A stretch of DNA of 64,000 nt from Chamaecrista fasciculata (Eukaryota; Streptophyta; Magnoliopsida; Fabales; Fabaceae): positions 62,001-126,000 of the forward strand of contig QANZ01023311.1 of the NCBI GenBank assembly GCA_003254925.1, in the 5' to 3' direction. The notes under the pieces are model-generated. The model did no database searches. It had not been told where the DNA came from and saw nothing but the letters and a program-made list of their open reading frames with translations. The stretch's first letter is position 1; each line of letters starts with the position of its first letter. This document shows positions 47,501 to 62,823 of the stretch, in pieces. The translations under genes and the position numbers were made by a program.

Positions 47501-50500
47501 TTTTTATTTGTATAATTTACGTCCTTCTGTCACTTTTTCCTTTATAAGTTGAGTAAAATTGAGAAAACAAGGTAAATAGGAAAACTCTGTATTGTGCATG
47601 CAATTCCTATATTGTTTCATAATGACATTTTGTTACTCTTAGAGAAATGGATCCTGCAGTTTAGGGTGACTTTTTAATAGGATTCTTTACAAAATTATTC
47701 GATCAATTTCTAGTCTTTGTTTATAAACAATATTCACCATATACAAAATTCTGAAACTTATGATTTACTTGGTGGCAAATATTCCAAGTTTTGCAGAATA
47801 TAACCCATAGGCCATAGCACTTTTTCTTCGTAGAACGTATTTAATTGGAAGGAAATATTCTTTCTTGTCTAGTTGTGGATAAACCATTAGAATTTACAAA
47901 TAATTACTGCGTGAGCTGAATTTGGTAGGTGTCTGGAAGACTTTCAGAATTGAAGACTACCATTGATGCCGGATCGCTGCACTGGAGCACTCTATTGCAG
48001 ACAATTGGATATCACTACGAGCAGTGGAGCCTTCTGGTCTTTTTAAATGCTTAAATCTAGTATTTCTAAGGACTTACTGCTAAAACACATACATAATGCA
48101 TCTGCACATTTGTCTCTCTTTCAAATTAAACTTTATTCCAACTGCATCTTAAATTTTGGTGACTAGGTCAAGAAGGAAAAATCCATTTATCACACTCTAA
48201 ATATGTTTAGCATTGATGTGACAAAGAAATGTCTTGTTGCCGAAGGTTGGTGTCCTGTTTTTGCAACGAATCAGGTTAGTTCTTGAAGGATGAATTTGAT
48301 TTCCTCAGTGCATCTGAACCAATAAATTTTCCAGCAGGGTGCAATATGTTATTGGCTGGTTTATCTGATTAGTTTAAATTTGACACTTGGCAGATTCAAA
48401 TTACACTGCAGCGGGCAACTACGGAGAGTAACTCTCAAGTTGGGGTTATATTCCAAGTTTTACAAACAAAGGAATCACCACCAACCTATTTCCGCACAAA
48501 CAAGTTTACATCTGCTTTTCAGGAAATTGTAGATGCTTATGGGTAAGTCATTTCAATTTGAGATTAGCAAGTGAATGCCAAATATCATTCCTTTTTTACC
48601 CTCATTGTCATTTAATCAATCTCACATTGTAAATCATATCATTTATCTGATCTAAAACAATATAAAATGTATCTATAGGATTATTATCATTCCCAACTTT
48701 GCTTGTGAAGATAGAATAGGCATAACTTATCTGATGCGACATGCATTAAACTAACCATAAAAAAGGATATAGAATCTAGTTTCAAATATGGTAAACTTAC
48801 CAAATTAATGTAGTGTAAACTGTATATAATTTAATATCATACTTTTTACATGACAATTCATAGAAAGACATATATGGTTCACTATATGTTTATCTATAAT
48901 AGCAATAACCAGTAGGAGTACTTTGGCTGGTGGAAATAGAAAAACAATTGGAACTGCTAAAACTTGCCTGCCCTGGTCTGAAAAGTATTCTCACTTGGAA
49001 TGTGTATAATAGAACGTAGAATCCCTTAAGTACAATTTAATCATATCTATTGTTGTTAATATATATATATGGAGAGTATTCCAATGATATAATACTTTCC
49101 TTGTTGCCTTTCTATATTCCATAAATCATATGGTTATCATAGAACTTTTATTAGTGATTCTAATGTTCTATAGCCGACTTACTTATTAGTTACTTGATGT
49201 ATTCCTGGAGCTCATGTAATCTATTGGTAATATTGACAGAATTGCCAAGTACCGGGAAGCAAATCCTGGTGTATACACAATCGTCACATTCCCATTCCTT
49301 TTTGCTGTCATGTTTGGTGATTGGGGACATGGTATATGCCTATTGCTGGCCACTTTATGTTTCATAATCAGAGAGAAAAAACTTTCTAGTCAGGTACTTG
49401 ACTTGTTCATGGATTTTTGTTTCATGCTGATTGCTACCTTCTTTTTGATGTATGCATCAGCTTTACCTGATGTTCTTAATAACAGAAACTTGGAGACATA
49501 ATAGAAATGACTTTTGGTGGCCGCTATGTTATTATGATGATGGCACTGTTCTCAATCTACACAGGATTTATTTACAATGAATTCTTCTCTGTTCCTTTTG
49601 AACTATTTGGCCCATCTGCCTATGGATGCCGTGATCCTTCTTGCAGGTGATTATCAGTACCATTTATATGGCATGAAATTTCTTCTATGAAAGTGAGTCA
49701 CTCCCTAAAAAATTATTTATTATTATTTTTATAGGGATGCTACAACCACAGGCCTGATAAAGGTCCGTGAAACCTATCCATTTGGTGTGGATCCTGTATG
49801 GCATGGGACTCGAAGTGAATTACCATTTCTTAATTCCTTGAAGATGAAGATGTCAATCCTTCTAGGTGTAGCCCAGATGAATCTTGGAATCATATTGAGT
49901 TACTGTAATGCAAAATACTTTGGGAATGACATAAATATCTGGTAACAGAAGCAAAAATTGTTTTAAATTTCATTGTTGTCTGTGTTTCTGTGTAGAGTTG
50001 ACCATTTGATTTACCAATGTTACTTCAGGCACCAATTTATTCCCCAGATGATATTTTTAAATAGCTTGTTTGGCTATCTTTCCCTCCTCATAATTGTTAA
50101 ATGGTCTACTGGATCTCAAGCTGACCTTTATCATGTGATGATATACATGTTCCTGAGTCCAACTGAAGATTTGGGTGAAAACCAACTCTTTGCTGGTCAA
50201 AAGTTCCTTCAAGTAAGAAATTTCAAATTTCAAGTACCGATATGAATATACTTCTTTCCTCCTTTTTGTTTTGCCAATGATGAACTTGACACATCTGAAC
50301 TGTTAACTTTTCATTGCTAGCTTGTGTTATTATTGTTGGCACTTGTTGCTGTACCTTGGATGTTGTTCCCAAAGCCCTTCCTCCTGCAGAAGCAACACCG
50401 AGAGGTATGCAAAAGAAATTAAGTTTCTTATTTTTTTAAAAAAATCTTTCATTGGTAAACTTAATTTATATTTTTTTATTTATGTGAGTGGTCATACAAA

Positions 50501-52052
50501 ATAATGTTTTTAATATTCTCTATGATTGGTTATACAAAATTTGGTCTTTAATATTTTCTATAATTAGTCATGTATAAAACTTTTACTGTATCATATGTTT
50601 ATTAGAAACTTTATAACAAAAATATAAGAAATCTTATTTAGGTATAGTAATTTTTTTATTTGGTTTTAATTTTGTTTCCGTTTGTTATTTTTAAACTCCA
50701 CACTAATTCTGCATGCTATGCTCCCTCAGAGACATCGAGGTCAATCTTACTCTTTGCTTTATGCTGTTGATGACCCTCTTGAAGGAGAGTTAAATAGTAA
50801 TCCCCATGGTGGCCATGAGGAGTTTGAATTCAGCGAGGTTTTTGTGCACCAACTAATACATACAATAGAATTTGTCCTTGGAGCAGTATCTAATACAGCT
50901 TCATATTTACGTTTATGGGCCCTCAGGTATGCAGTTGAAAATTTTTCATGTTTGTGTAAACTTTACCGTGAACTAAAATTCGGTATAGATAAGGATGCAT
51001 GCGATGAAAACCTTCGTTTAGGTAAATTAGATTTGGTTTTGATAACTAGCAGTTCACGTATGACAGCCCAAGCAAAACAAATGAATTTGGAAGTAATGTG
51101 GAAGTAACCAATTGGAAATTCAGACCTATATGTGGAGCCAGATGATCTCATTTCCTGAATGAACCATTAATCAGGCTCTGTTATTGCCACAAAAACTCTG
51201 CAACATAATTGAAGTGTGAAAGATACCATGAAATGAAAGACATAGCAGAGTAATCTACAAGCATAAAACCCAACAGAAAGCATTTTTCTCATCTTGACTA
51301 GGTTCATATATCCTGGTTTTGGAAGTCATGAGCATGATTGTGTGATTGCATTAACAAAAGTATGGTTAGCTGCATAAAATAAGAAACCTCCTCGCTGATG
51401 TCTTGCTTTTGAGTTTTGTCTTACCAAGTTTCAGAATTCTGCCTCTTTTTTTTTTTTTTTTCTGTTTCTAAGAAATGGATTACTTATTACTTATTTGACA
51501 GCAAAGAGTAATTTAAAACGTAAGAAAAATCTGAATATATTAGTTTATACAAATTGCACCGTGCAATGCATTAGTTGCAGCTCTACTGTTTGATATCTAA
51601 CTTTTATGGGTGAGCTCCAAAAGATCTCAACCCTTTAATTTTAACATTTGATTTTGTTTCGTTTTGGTTTTTTGGGGTGGGTATCCTTTTCAGTCTGGCT
51701 CATTCAGAGCTATCAAGTGTATTCTACGACAAAGTTCTACTTCTGGCATGGGGGTAAGTTCTTCTTTGCTGTGTTATCAGAGGCAAACAGGACAGACATT
51801 ATCTGACATCTTAATATATTCCTGGTGCCTTTTGACTGATACAGGTTCAACAATGTCGTCGTTCTCGTTATTGGCATAACAGTTTTCATTTGCGCAACTG
51901 TTGGTGTTCTACTAATAATGGAAACTTTGAGCGCTTTCTTGCATGCTTTGAGGCTTCACTGGGTAGAGTTCCAAAACAAGTTTTATGAGGGAGATGGTTA
52001 CAAGTTCCACCCATTTTCATTTGCACTAATCAATGACGAGAATGAATTATAG
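44572..52052 (+). CDS. VHA-a: V-type proton ATPase subunit a (Vo sector, VHA-a)
   Basis: Eighteen exons: 44572-44712, 45182-45226, 45738-45860, 45940-46047, 46354-46464, 46551-46721, 46811-46948, 47929-48036, 48167-48274, 48394-48542, 49240-49393, 49486-49646, 49735-49941, 50029-50212, 50321-50404, 50730-50926, 51694-51753 and 51845-52052 (stop TAG). Phases are consistent and give 818 aa, against about 821 for Arabidopsis VHA-a2/a3. The N-terminal half is the cytosolic stator-binding domain, starting [20 protein letters not shown]. The C-terminal half is the multi-helix proton half-channel, with [26 protein letters not shown] and YLRLWALSLAHSEL. Arg725 in the last motif is the family's essential proton-channel arginine (Vph1p Arg735). 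Subunit a pairs with the c-ring to pump protons into vacuole or trans-Golgi compartments. Similarity looks closer to the tonoplast a2/a3 type than to a1, but that was not computed. Confidence 0.96.
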
Positions 52053-52334
52053 TTGCCTAATGCCATACATAACGTTTAAAAGCATAGAATAGAAGATGTC
52101 AGTTTGTCACTAAAGCATCCTGACAATTTTGTTCAAAGTGAATAAAATATCGCCACAAGCTCAATGAAGCTACCCTGTTTGAGTCTATAACTAGTATCAT
52201 ATATTTCAAATCCTAGTTTAATTTATGAGATACAGTGTTTTACAGCAATCTGTGGTGGGACTGATAAGCACAAAGCTACACAATAACCCTATAAATGACA
52301 ATACTAACCCATCGCAGTTTCCCACTGCTATATA

Positions 52335-52497
52335 GAGCAATTTCGATCCTCTATAGTACTTTAAAGGTGTAGTTCTGAAAGAGAAAGGAATAGGGTAGAG
52401 AGAGAAAGTATCAGTGAAACTCACTTTCTCTCTCCACTTGTTCCTTTTTCTTTCAACATTACACCTATAGTGCAGTATAGAGGATCCAAATTGATAT
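52335..52497. repeat. Imperfect hairpin between convergent genes
   Basis: Arms of about 74 nt (52335-52408 and 52424-52497) pair with scattered mismatches around a loop of about 15 nt. The best-paired parts are GATCCTCTATA, AGGTGTA and the GAGAGAGAAAG/CTTTCTCTCTC base. It lies 280 bp past the VHA-a stop and 83 bp past the protease stop. It may be a tiny MITE, a transcript-end structure or a small-RNA precursor; the sequence alone does not decide. Confidence 0.55.
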
Positions 52498-52579
52498 ATG
52501 GAGACGTTAATTTATATCAAACTACATTTCACTCCTTTTTTACATAAACCCCAACCAGCAGCAAGTAACAACTAATCAA

Positions 52580-56211
<3,632 letters not shown>

Positions 56212-56291
56212 TGAGAAGAACAAAAAAGTTAGGAGGAGGAGCCGTAAGGGATAGACTTATCGAATGAGAGGGAATGAGATATTTGTGATTT

Positions 56292-56298
56292 TTTTATA
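56292..56298 (-). promoter_or_regulatory. TATA box of the RD19-type gene
   Basis: The minus strand reads CTATAAAAA about 85 nt upstream of the ATG, an ideal position for a transcription start near 56265 and a leader of about 50 nt. Confidence 0.6.
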
Positions 56299-56344
56299 GA
56301 AGTTTTGGGAAGACTGTGAGGAAACGATAGCCAACTGAATAACG

Positions 56345-56352
56345 ACACGTGG
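56345..56352 (-). promoter_or_regulatory. ABRE / G-box in the RD19-type promoter
   Basis: ACACGTGG, reading CCACGTGT on the gene's strand, contains the CACGTG G-box core and the ACGTGT ABRE. It lies about 50 nt upstream of the TATA box. ABRE-binding bZIP factors and G-box bHLH factors use this site, and it fits the known dehydration response of RD19 genes; activity here is inferred. Confidence 0.6.
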
Positions 56353-56439
56353 TTCTCTTTTATTGGGTTACGCAAGTATGACAAAAGCCGTGATGAACAG
56401 ATAATGTATCGTTATCATTGAAATTTTAATTTAAGAATA

Positions 56440-56953
56440 GGCCAAAGTCCTATTTTGGTCCCTCTGTTATGCTCATTGTTCCAAATAGGTCCCCCAGTTA
56501 TTTTTCGTTCCATATTGGTCCCTCAGTTATCCAAAACTTGTCAAAGTTAGTCCCTCTAACGTTTTCCATCCATTTTTCCGTTAAAAAAATAGGAAAAATA
56601 AGCTTTCATCCTCAAAAGTTTTATTTTCTTATATTAAGGTCCTTTTCTTTTTATAATAGGATCAAACCGTAAGAAAAGAAAATAAATTAAGATTTTAAGT
56701 GAATTTGCCCAAAAACAAAAAATTCTCTCTCCCTCTCGAACACCACTCTCTCTCTCTCCCCCTCGGCTCTCTCTCTCTCTCACACACACACACCACTCTC
56801 TCTCTCCCCCTCGACTCTCTCTCTCTCTCTCTCTCTCTCTCNCCAACTTTGACAAGTTTTGGATAACTGAGGGACCAATATGGAACGAAAAATAACTGAG
56901 GGACCTATTTGGAACAATGAGCATAATAGAGGGACCAAAATAGGACTTTGGCC
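56440..56953. mobile_element. Mutator-like MITE with perfect 10-bp TSD upstream of the protease
   Basis: The termini are GGCCAAAG and CTTTGGCC with inverted arms of about 110 bp ('ggtccctcagttatc' blocks). A perfect 10-bp direct repeat TTTAAGAATA flanks it (56430-56439 and 56954-56963). Its centre contains a long CT/CA-rich microsatellite (about 56727-56841) with one N at 56842. It begins 229 bp upstream of the protease start codon. Confidence 0.87.
56727..56841. repeat. (CT)n/(CA)n compound microsatellite
   Basis: CT-rich and CA-rich runs in several tracts, including two similar blocks around CACACACACCACTCTCTC, inside the MITE 56440-56953. The ambiguous base at 56842 suggests that sequence or assembly was unsure here. 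Confidence 0.85.
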
Positions 56954-56963
56954 TTTAAGAATA

Positions 56964-58563
56964 TTATATAAATAAAAAATGATTTATTTTAAATTTATCT
57001 TTCAAATACAAATATAAAATTTGGGGATTAATTTGGCTTTAACTACTACTTTTGGGACTTTGCTACTTTAATAATTTTTTATGAGAAAATATAAAAAGAT
57101 ATCTAAAATTTTGAATGATTTAAAAATAGATTCTTATGTTTTTTTTTTCAAATTTTAAGAAAACTTTCTTAAACTCAAAAGCTACTATTTTTTATTCAAA
57201 AAGTATTATTTTTATTATACTTGATATGTTGTAAAATATGATGTGATAATAATTAATATCTTTACTCTTTAGTGAACATTGGATGAAACGATTAGATGAT
57301 CTAGTTTTTAATATTTATAGTTTGATAATATAATTTCTTATAGTTTACATTTTGTTGTAAAGGATTAGAAAAAATACATTTTGTTATAATTTCTAAAATT
57401 AAGATCATTTTAATTAAAAATAGTTTCTAATGATTTCTTATAGTTTACATTTTAATTATTCATACAAAAATTTATGATCATTTTTCAATTTTATATAATT
57501 TTATCTTGTTCATTTAATAATATAAAAAGGAAAAATAAGAATAAATAAATTTTGCCAATTGAAGTGGATCTGCATCCAACGCCCCATCAAATTGGGACAA
57601 TGGAAGTTATTGTTGTTCTGGGCTAGACGCTTTAGATGTAATCTATTTCTTTGGGCTTTGAAACAAAGATGCTCATAAAACAACTTAGGGATCAGATTAA
57701 AATATATGTTACGATTCCAGTTTTCTTGTTCATATTTGTGGCAAGTGGCAACCCATCCCTTTCATTCAATATTTACTTTTTTTGTGACTCTAAGCATCGA
57801 ATTATTCAAAGTTCTTAATTTGGGTCCAGCACAAAAAATCAAAAGAAATCCATATTTTATCGAAGGCTTTCATTTTCAGATAAGCCAGATTTATTTTCCT
57901 CTAGTTTTAAACCTAAATGTCACTATCTCCCTCACAACTTGTTATATATAAATGTCTTTATATCAACGATTCGATTCTGACAAAAATCATGAACAAAACA
58001 AGTAACTTGGTCCCTTCGTCTTTGGTTAACTAAAAACGATAAGATGACGAAGTGAGCGAAAATATTCGAGCCCTTGTCCGATCTCGTGTGAATATAGTTA
58101 TGGGCTATGGCTAAAAATTGTTGAGGATTTTTTTTGGTACAAAAAGATTTAGATGAGAGTTGATACGGTAAGGTTTCATAAATTCAAACTATTTAAAAGT
58201 CTTAGATCTGTTAGAAGTTTAAGACTAAGACTTCAGAAACTGGTGATACAGAGTAGCCCGATCACTGTCTAGAGTATGATCTTCCTTAGAGCCCGTCTCG
58301 CACCCACATTGGCCTCATCCTTAACTAACCTACCTAGATATCACTATCAAGGTTGTTAGCGTGTAACTAATAAAATTGTTGAATTTCAATGATTATTATA
58401 AAAATACTTTACACCACAATTCAATAATAAAGAATTAAAATGTTGTACAACTCTTACTTACTCTTACGAGAGAGATCATACTCAAGATATAATCCTTCCA
58501 CACAAGATGAGCAAAGAAAACTCCAAATTAAACTGGAATGGTTCTCTTTTTTTTTTTTTTTTT
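56964..58563. other. Intergenic, no gene seen
   Basis: AT-rich with no recognisable coding region, RNA gene or well-bounded repeat; a long poly-T run lies at 58549-58563. Confidence 0.5.
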
Positions 58564-59406
58564 CTTAATTGCACTTTTGGTCCTATAACTATGACAAAGG
58601 TTTCATTTTGGTCCCATAACTTTTTTTGTTGCAATTTTGGTCCCATAACTTCTCAAAAGGTTCCACCATTAGTCCCTTGGTGAATTCCATCCATATTTAG
58701 CCGTTAAGTATGACGCGACATAGTGACTAGAATCATGATGTGGCAAAATAAGATGAAATGGACTGAAATAGGATCTATATGCAACATATTAAAACTTATC
58801 TATACCCAACCACAATATATACAAAGAGTGGTACTTCCTCTTTCCTCGTCAGCCCAACGGGACTTCCTCTTCCTCGTTCCGCTTCCCGATTTGCCGTCGC
58901 CATCGCCGTCGCCGCCGCTTTGGTCGTTCGACTCTGGCTGAGGATCTCATCGACTTCGTCGGTGCCTTCTGCTTTGAAGTCTCTTCTTCCCCACCAGATT
59001 GGTCCCTGTCAGTACCACTCTTTGTATATATGGTGGTTGGGTATAGATAAGTTTTAATATGTTGCATATAGATCCTATTTTAGTCCACTTCATCTTATTT
59101 TGCCACATCATGATCCTAGTCACTATGTCACGTCATACTTAACGGCTAAATATGGATGGATTTCACCAAGGGACTAACGGTGGAACCTTTTGAGAAGTTA
59201 TGGGACCAAAATTGCAACAACAAAAAAAGTTATAAGACCAAAATGAAACCTTTGTCATAGTTATGGGACCAAAATTGCAACAAAAAAAGTTATCGGACCA
59301 AAATGAAACCTTTGTCATAGTTATGGAACCAAAATTGCAACAAAAAAAGTTATGGGACCAAAATGAAACCTTTGTCATAGTTATGGGACCAAAAGTGCAC
59401 TTAAGC
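58564..59406. mobile_element. Pack-type foldback element with GC-rich captured centre
   Basis: The left arm 58564-58835 and right arm 59011-59406 are near-perfect inverted copies, meeting at GAGTGGTACT and AGTACCACTC. The right arm is longer because a block of about 60 bp is tandemly repeated there (59193-59395). The 175-bp centre (58836-59010) is strikingly GC-rich. In one plus-strand frame it reads as an open, protein-like stretch with a hydrophobic segment (FAVAIAVAAALVVRLWLRI) like a membrane anchor. It resembles a host gene fragment picked up by the element. The source gene is not recognised. Confidence 0.65.
59193..59395. repeat. ~60-bp tandem repeat, three and a part copies
   Basis: The unit runs from GTTATGGGACCAAAATTGC to GAAACCTTTGTCATA. 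Copies start at about 59197, 59260 and 59320, with a partial fourth at 59380. The opposite arm of the same foldback element has one copy only. Confidence 0.85.
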
Positions 59407-62400
59407 CTTTTTTTTTTTTTTAATTATATGTGTGATTGTGGACTGTGCTTCTAGATATGGATATTTATTCATCCTACACAGGTTTTATTTTTTGTAAGGG
59501 TAATAAGTAATAACTTAAAGAAAAAAAAGTCCAAGACGTCAACAACACGCAAGATGGAATTTCCCCTTAGCAGTTTACTATACTTTGGACGTATGCAGAT
59601 TAATATCGTCGCTTATAATTATGTTTCCAAAGGATTATTATTGCACCAAAAAATTCGACAACTTGTAGTGCATTTTATGAAAAATTAGTCGGTTGAGTGA
59701 GGAGGAAGAACAACGTCGCGTGGAAGTTGCAGCTGACATATATAGAGGAAATTGGAGATTTAATTAAGAAATGTGAACAATGAGATTTTTGGCAATATTA
59801 GAACTCAGCACAATGAGTGTACGCCAACAAATTTTTGCGTAGCATTTTATTTCTTGGCCTCTATCTCCTTTTTAAAAAAAAAAAAATCGGGGGGGTCAAC
59901 TTGGCCTCTATCTGATATTTTCCCAGGATCAATTATGGCATTAATTTGAAATAAATGTGAATTCATTACCAACAAAATAAATGTGAATTTGTAGATCTTA
60001 CAAATTACAATGTTCTTTTTGGGCTTCCATAATATATAGTAGGCCTTACTATTTTATTTATTGGGTCAAAAGTTAATCTTCCTACTCGACGGTGCATTTT
60101 TCCTGCCATTTATAAAGCCCAGTGGGCTTCACTAATGGGCCTCGAGCCCTGGACAAGTTTTTTTTCGCTTGAATCCTGGACAAGTTTGATTTCAATAAAA
60201 AAAAAACAAATTTGAAAACTCAAAATGGCCTCTTTTTAAGCTAAGAATTATATATTTCATATTAAAGAAACATATTTATCAAAATCCTAAATCTAGATAA
60301 GGATAACAAATACTTATATACATGAAGATTCTAAATACGAGAAAGAACTAAAATTTGTCTCATTTAGTTTGGAAATAGAAATTAGTACACGCAAAGTGCG
60401 TGTTTGAGGCATGTCCTTGTGGTGGTTTCAAGCACCACATCGATGGGAAGTGAGTGTGTGTGTGAGAATATTTAAGTAGGTTATATGGGAATAAGGACTA
60501 ACACCCGCGTTAGTTATTTTGTTCATTTTTGTCTATGACCAAAAAAAGAAACTAGTACAACTACAGCACAAAGATGGGTGAATGTAGCAACACAAATATA
60601 CAACGTAAAAACAATATAAGGATCGTCTTAACTCATAATTTTAAAATTTATTATGAAGATGATTTAATTGACTTCTTGCAAAATGATAAAGATTTAAAAT
60701 CATAAGACAATGAAGACTTCGTGTGAATTCCGACGATTAAATTAACCAAAAGTTAAGAATAATAACAATAACGAAAACAAGTGAGCACTTTAAATATAAT
60801 AGAGGCTTGGAGAGATATATGTGGCTACCAAAGTTTGTTAGTATCAAGCAGTTAGTAGGATTGTTAGTAGTATTTATTTGTGTCCTCAATATGTGAAGTA
60901 ATTGAACAATATATGACTAAGACATAACTAGATCATTAGTGAATCTTTTGAAATATTTCAGTGTAAAGTGTATTGATAACATATTTTTATTATTATAAAA
61001 AAAAGATAACATATTTTTATTTGTAAAAAATAATAATTCCTTATATGAAAAATCTAAAAAAAACAGTGCAGAGTGTACTATACACACTCTAAATATACTT
61101 CACAAGATTCGCTGCCATCATTAATTATAAGAATATATACATGGGAGAAGAATTGGATTGAAAGTTGAAACAACAACGAAGTTTGGTGTGCATGGGTTGG
61201 GTTAATTAGCCTGCCACTATGCCAACATGTATATATGCAATTCAAAACCGATCATTCAATTTTTCCTTGTTTTCCTTAAATACCATAATTATGCGCCATA
61301 TATTCACCTAGCTCACTCAATTTCTTACGTTCGAGTCTCCTTTTTTTTTATTTTTTTTATTATTTTGGATCAATATATATTCTCCCCACAATCAATCTTC
61401 CACTTCCAAATCTGATTTTTCGTTTCAATATCAATCCGAGCTTGCATACAGCTTTTAGCATTTCGTTTCAATTGTAAGATGCAAAGTGGAGCATGCATGT
61501 ATACAATTGTTGTAATGTAGTACAATCTTTTTTTAATAATTTAATGCTAAAAAATAATTAAGAAATAATTTTTTTTAACCAATCATAACTGTGTATGAAA
61601 CCACATCACTAGTTTCATGCATATTGTTGGAGATATGTATAAAAATTATAAAACCCAAAATAATTCGAGTCACGTCACAAGTACCTTAAGAATTATTCCG
61701 CAACCTCTCAGTAATTTAGGAAGTGGCAAGTAACTCAATAGTAAATTGTAGTAGGCAATTTATTGTTCAAACTTCAAATGAAATGATGTGATGGGAGCCC
61801 TAAAAAGTAAAATCTAATATGTGATTTCAATGTTTTTTTTTTTAAATGGATAAAAGTGGGTCCATCCGAGTCATGGGTGACTGTTCTATTAAAAAATCGG
61901 CGAGTTAAACTAGTTCAAGTGCGGCCGAGTTTTTGCCTCACCCAGCCCGGGCTAGTGTCCGGGTGGGCCGATCTGATTTTTTCTTCATTGGATAATACAA
62001 CCTTTTTACTCTTATTCTTTTTTTTATTTTCCTTTTTTTTTCCTCCAAAATTCGAATAGAACCTACCCTAGACAAATTTTAGCAAAAGAAATGGTAGAGG
62101 TGTTGTTGGTGGGTTGGGTGTATCCATGTTTGGAAATGGCCCCATCCCACCACCCGACCCACATTGAAAGAGATTGGCATTGGGCTATTATTCACACTTT
62201 TCCCACTATCTCATGTCTCGCTAATTATAGGAACCAAATACACGAAATTAAATATGACAGCAATCACAAAAACATGTTTGATTTCTAATTAAGTCACTCT
62301 ATAGCTAATCCTGTTTTAATTAGTGAGTCACTTAAAATAAATAAGAAAATGTAACTTAATTAGTAAATTCTTCAGTCAATCCAAATTATTTGAAATGTCG

Positions 62401-62823
62401 GTAACTAGTTAATTATATGGTTAGATATTAATAAAACACAAACTTACAATGAACCGGCCCATGGCCCAAATAGTATAACCATTAACCACCACACCACAGG
62501 TATATGAAGCTCAAGCTTTTTCTCTTTTTAATGTCACAACCTATAAATTTGTTAAGATCAAGATTGTTAAAGCAACTCGACAGTGCTTGTGCATCATAAG
62601 TAGCGCGGGCTGCAATAAGAGTACAGTGTCATAATATTAATAAAAAATGGCTCAGTAGTATATTAACGAATTGGTATATTACAAAAACGAAACTTCACAA
62701 GTTTGGGGACCTACAAAATAGCTAGGAACCACTTTACGTAATAACCCTATAACAACGACTCTCAGGTATCTTATAAATAAGAGGTATTATCTGATAGCCT
62801 AGATAGATTAATTAAGACACTTT
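59407..62823. other. Intergenic, no gene seen
   Basis: About 3.4 kb without a recognisable gene. A segment at 60380-60540 with GCACCACATCGATGGGAAG and a GT-rich run resembles the leader-like part of small LTR or TRIM elements, but no paired LTR was found. Confidence 0.45.

Noticed and set aside
50682-51107. A 141-aa open frame in the V-ATPase gene
   Set aside because: It is exon 16 (50730-50926) read through both splice sites; the tail after 50926 is intron.
58849-59067. Minus-strand Arg-rich frame across the foldback centre
   Set aside because: Its first residues come from the inverted arm and the rest from the GC-rich centre read backwards; the plus frame looks more protein-like.
59163-59454. 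Frames with repeated '[17 protein letters not shown]' or 'MGPKLQQKKL' units
   Set aside because: They are translations of the 60-bp tandem repeat in a non-coding foldback element, not a repeat protein.
60380-60540. Possible solo LTR or TRIM
   Set aside because: Some phrases resemble LTR ends, but no paired repeat, primer-binding site or target-site duplication could be read.
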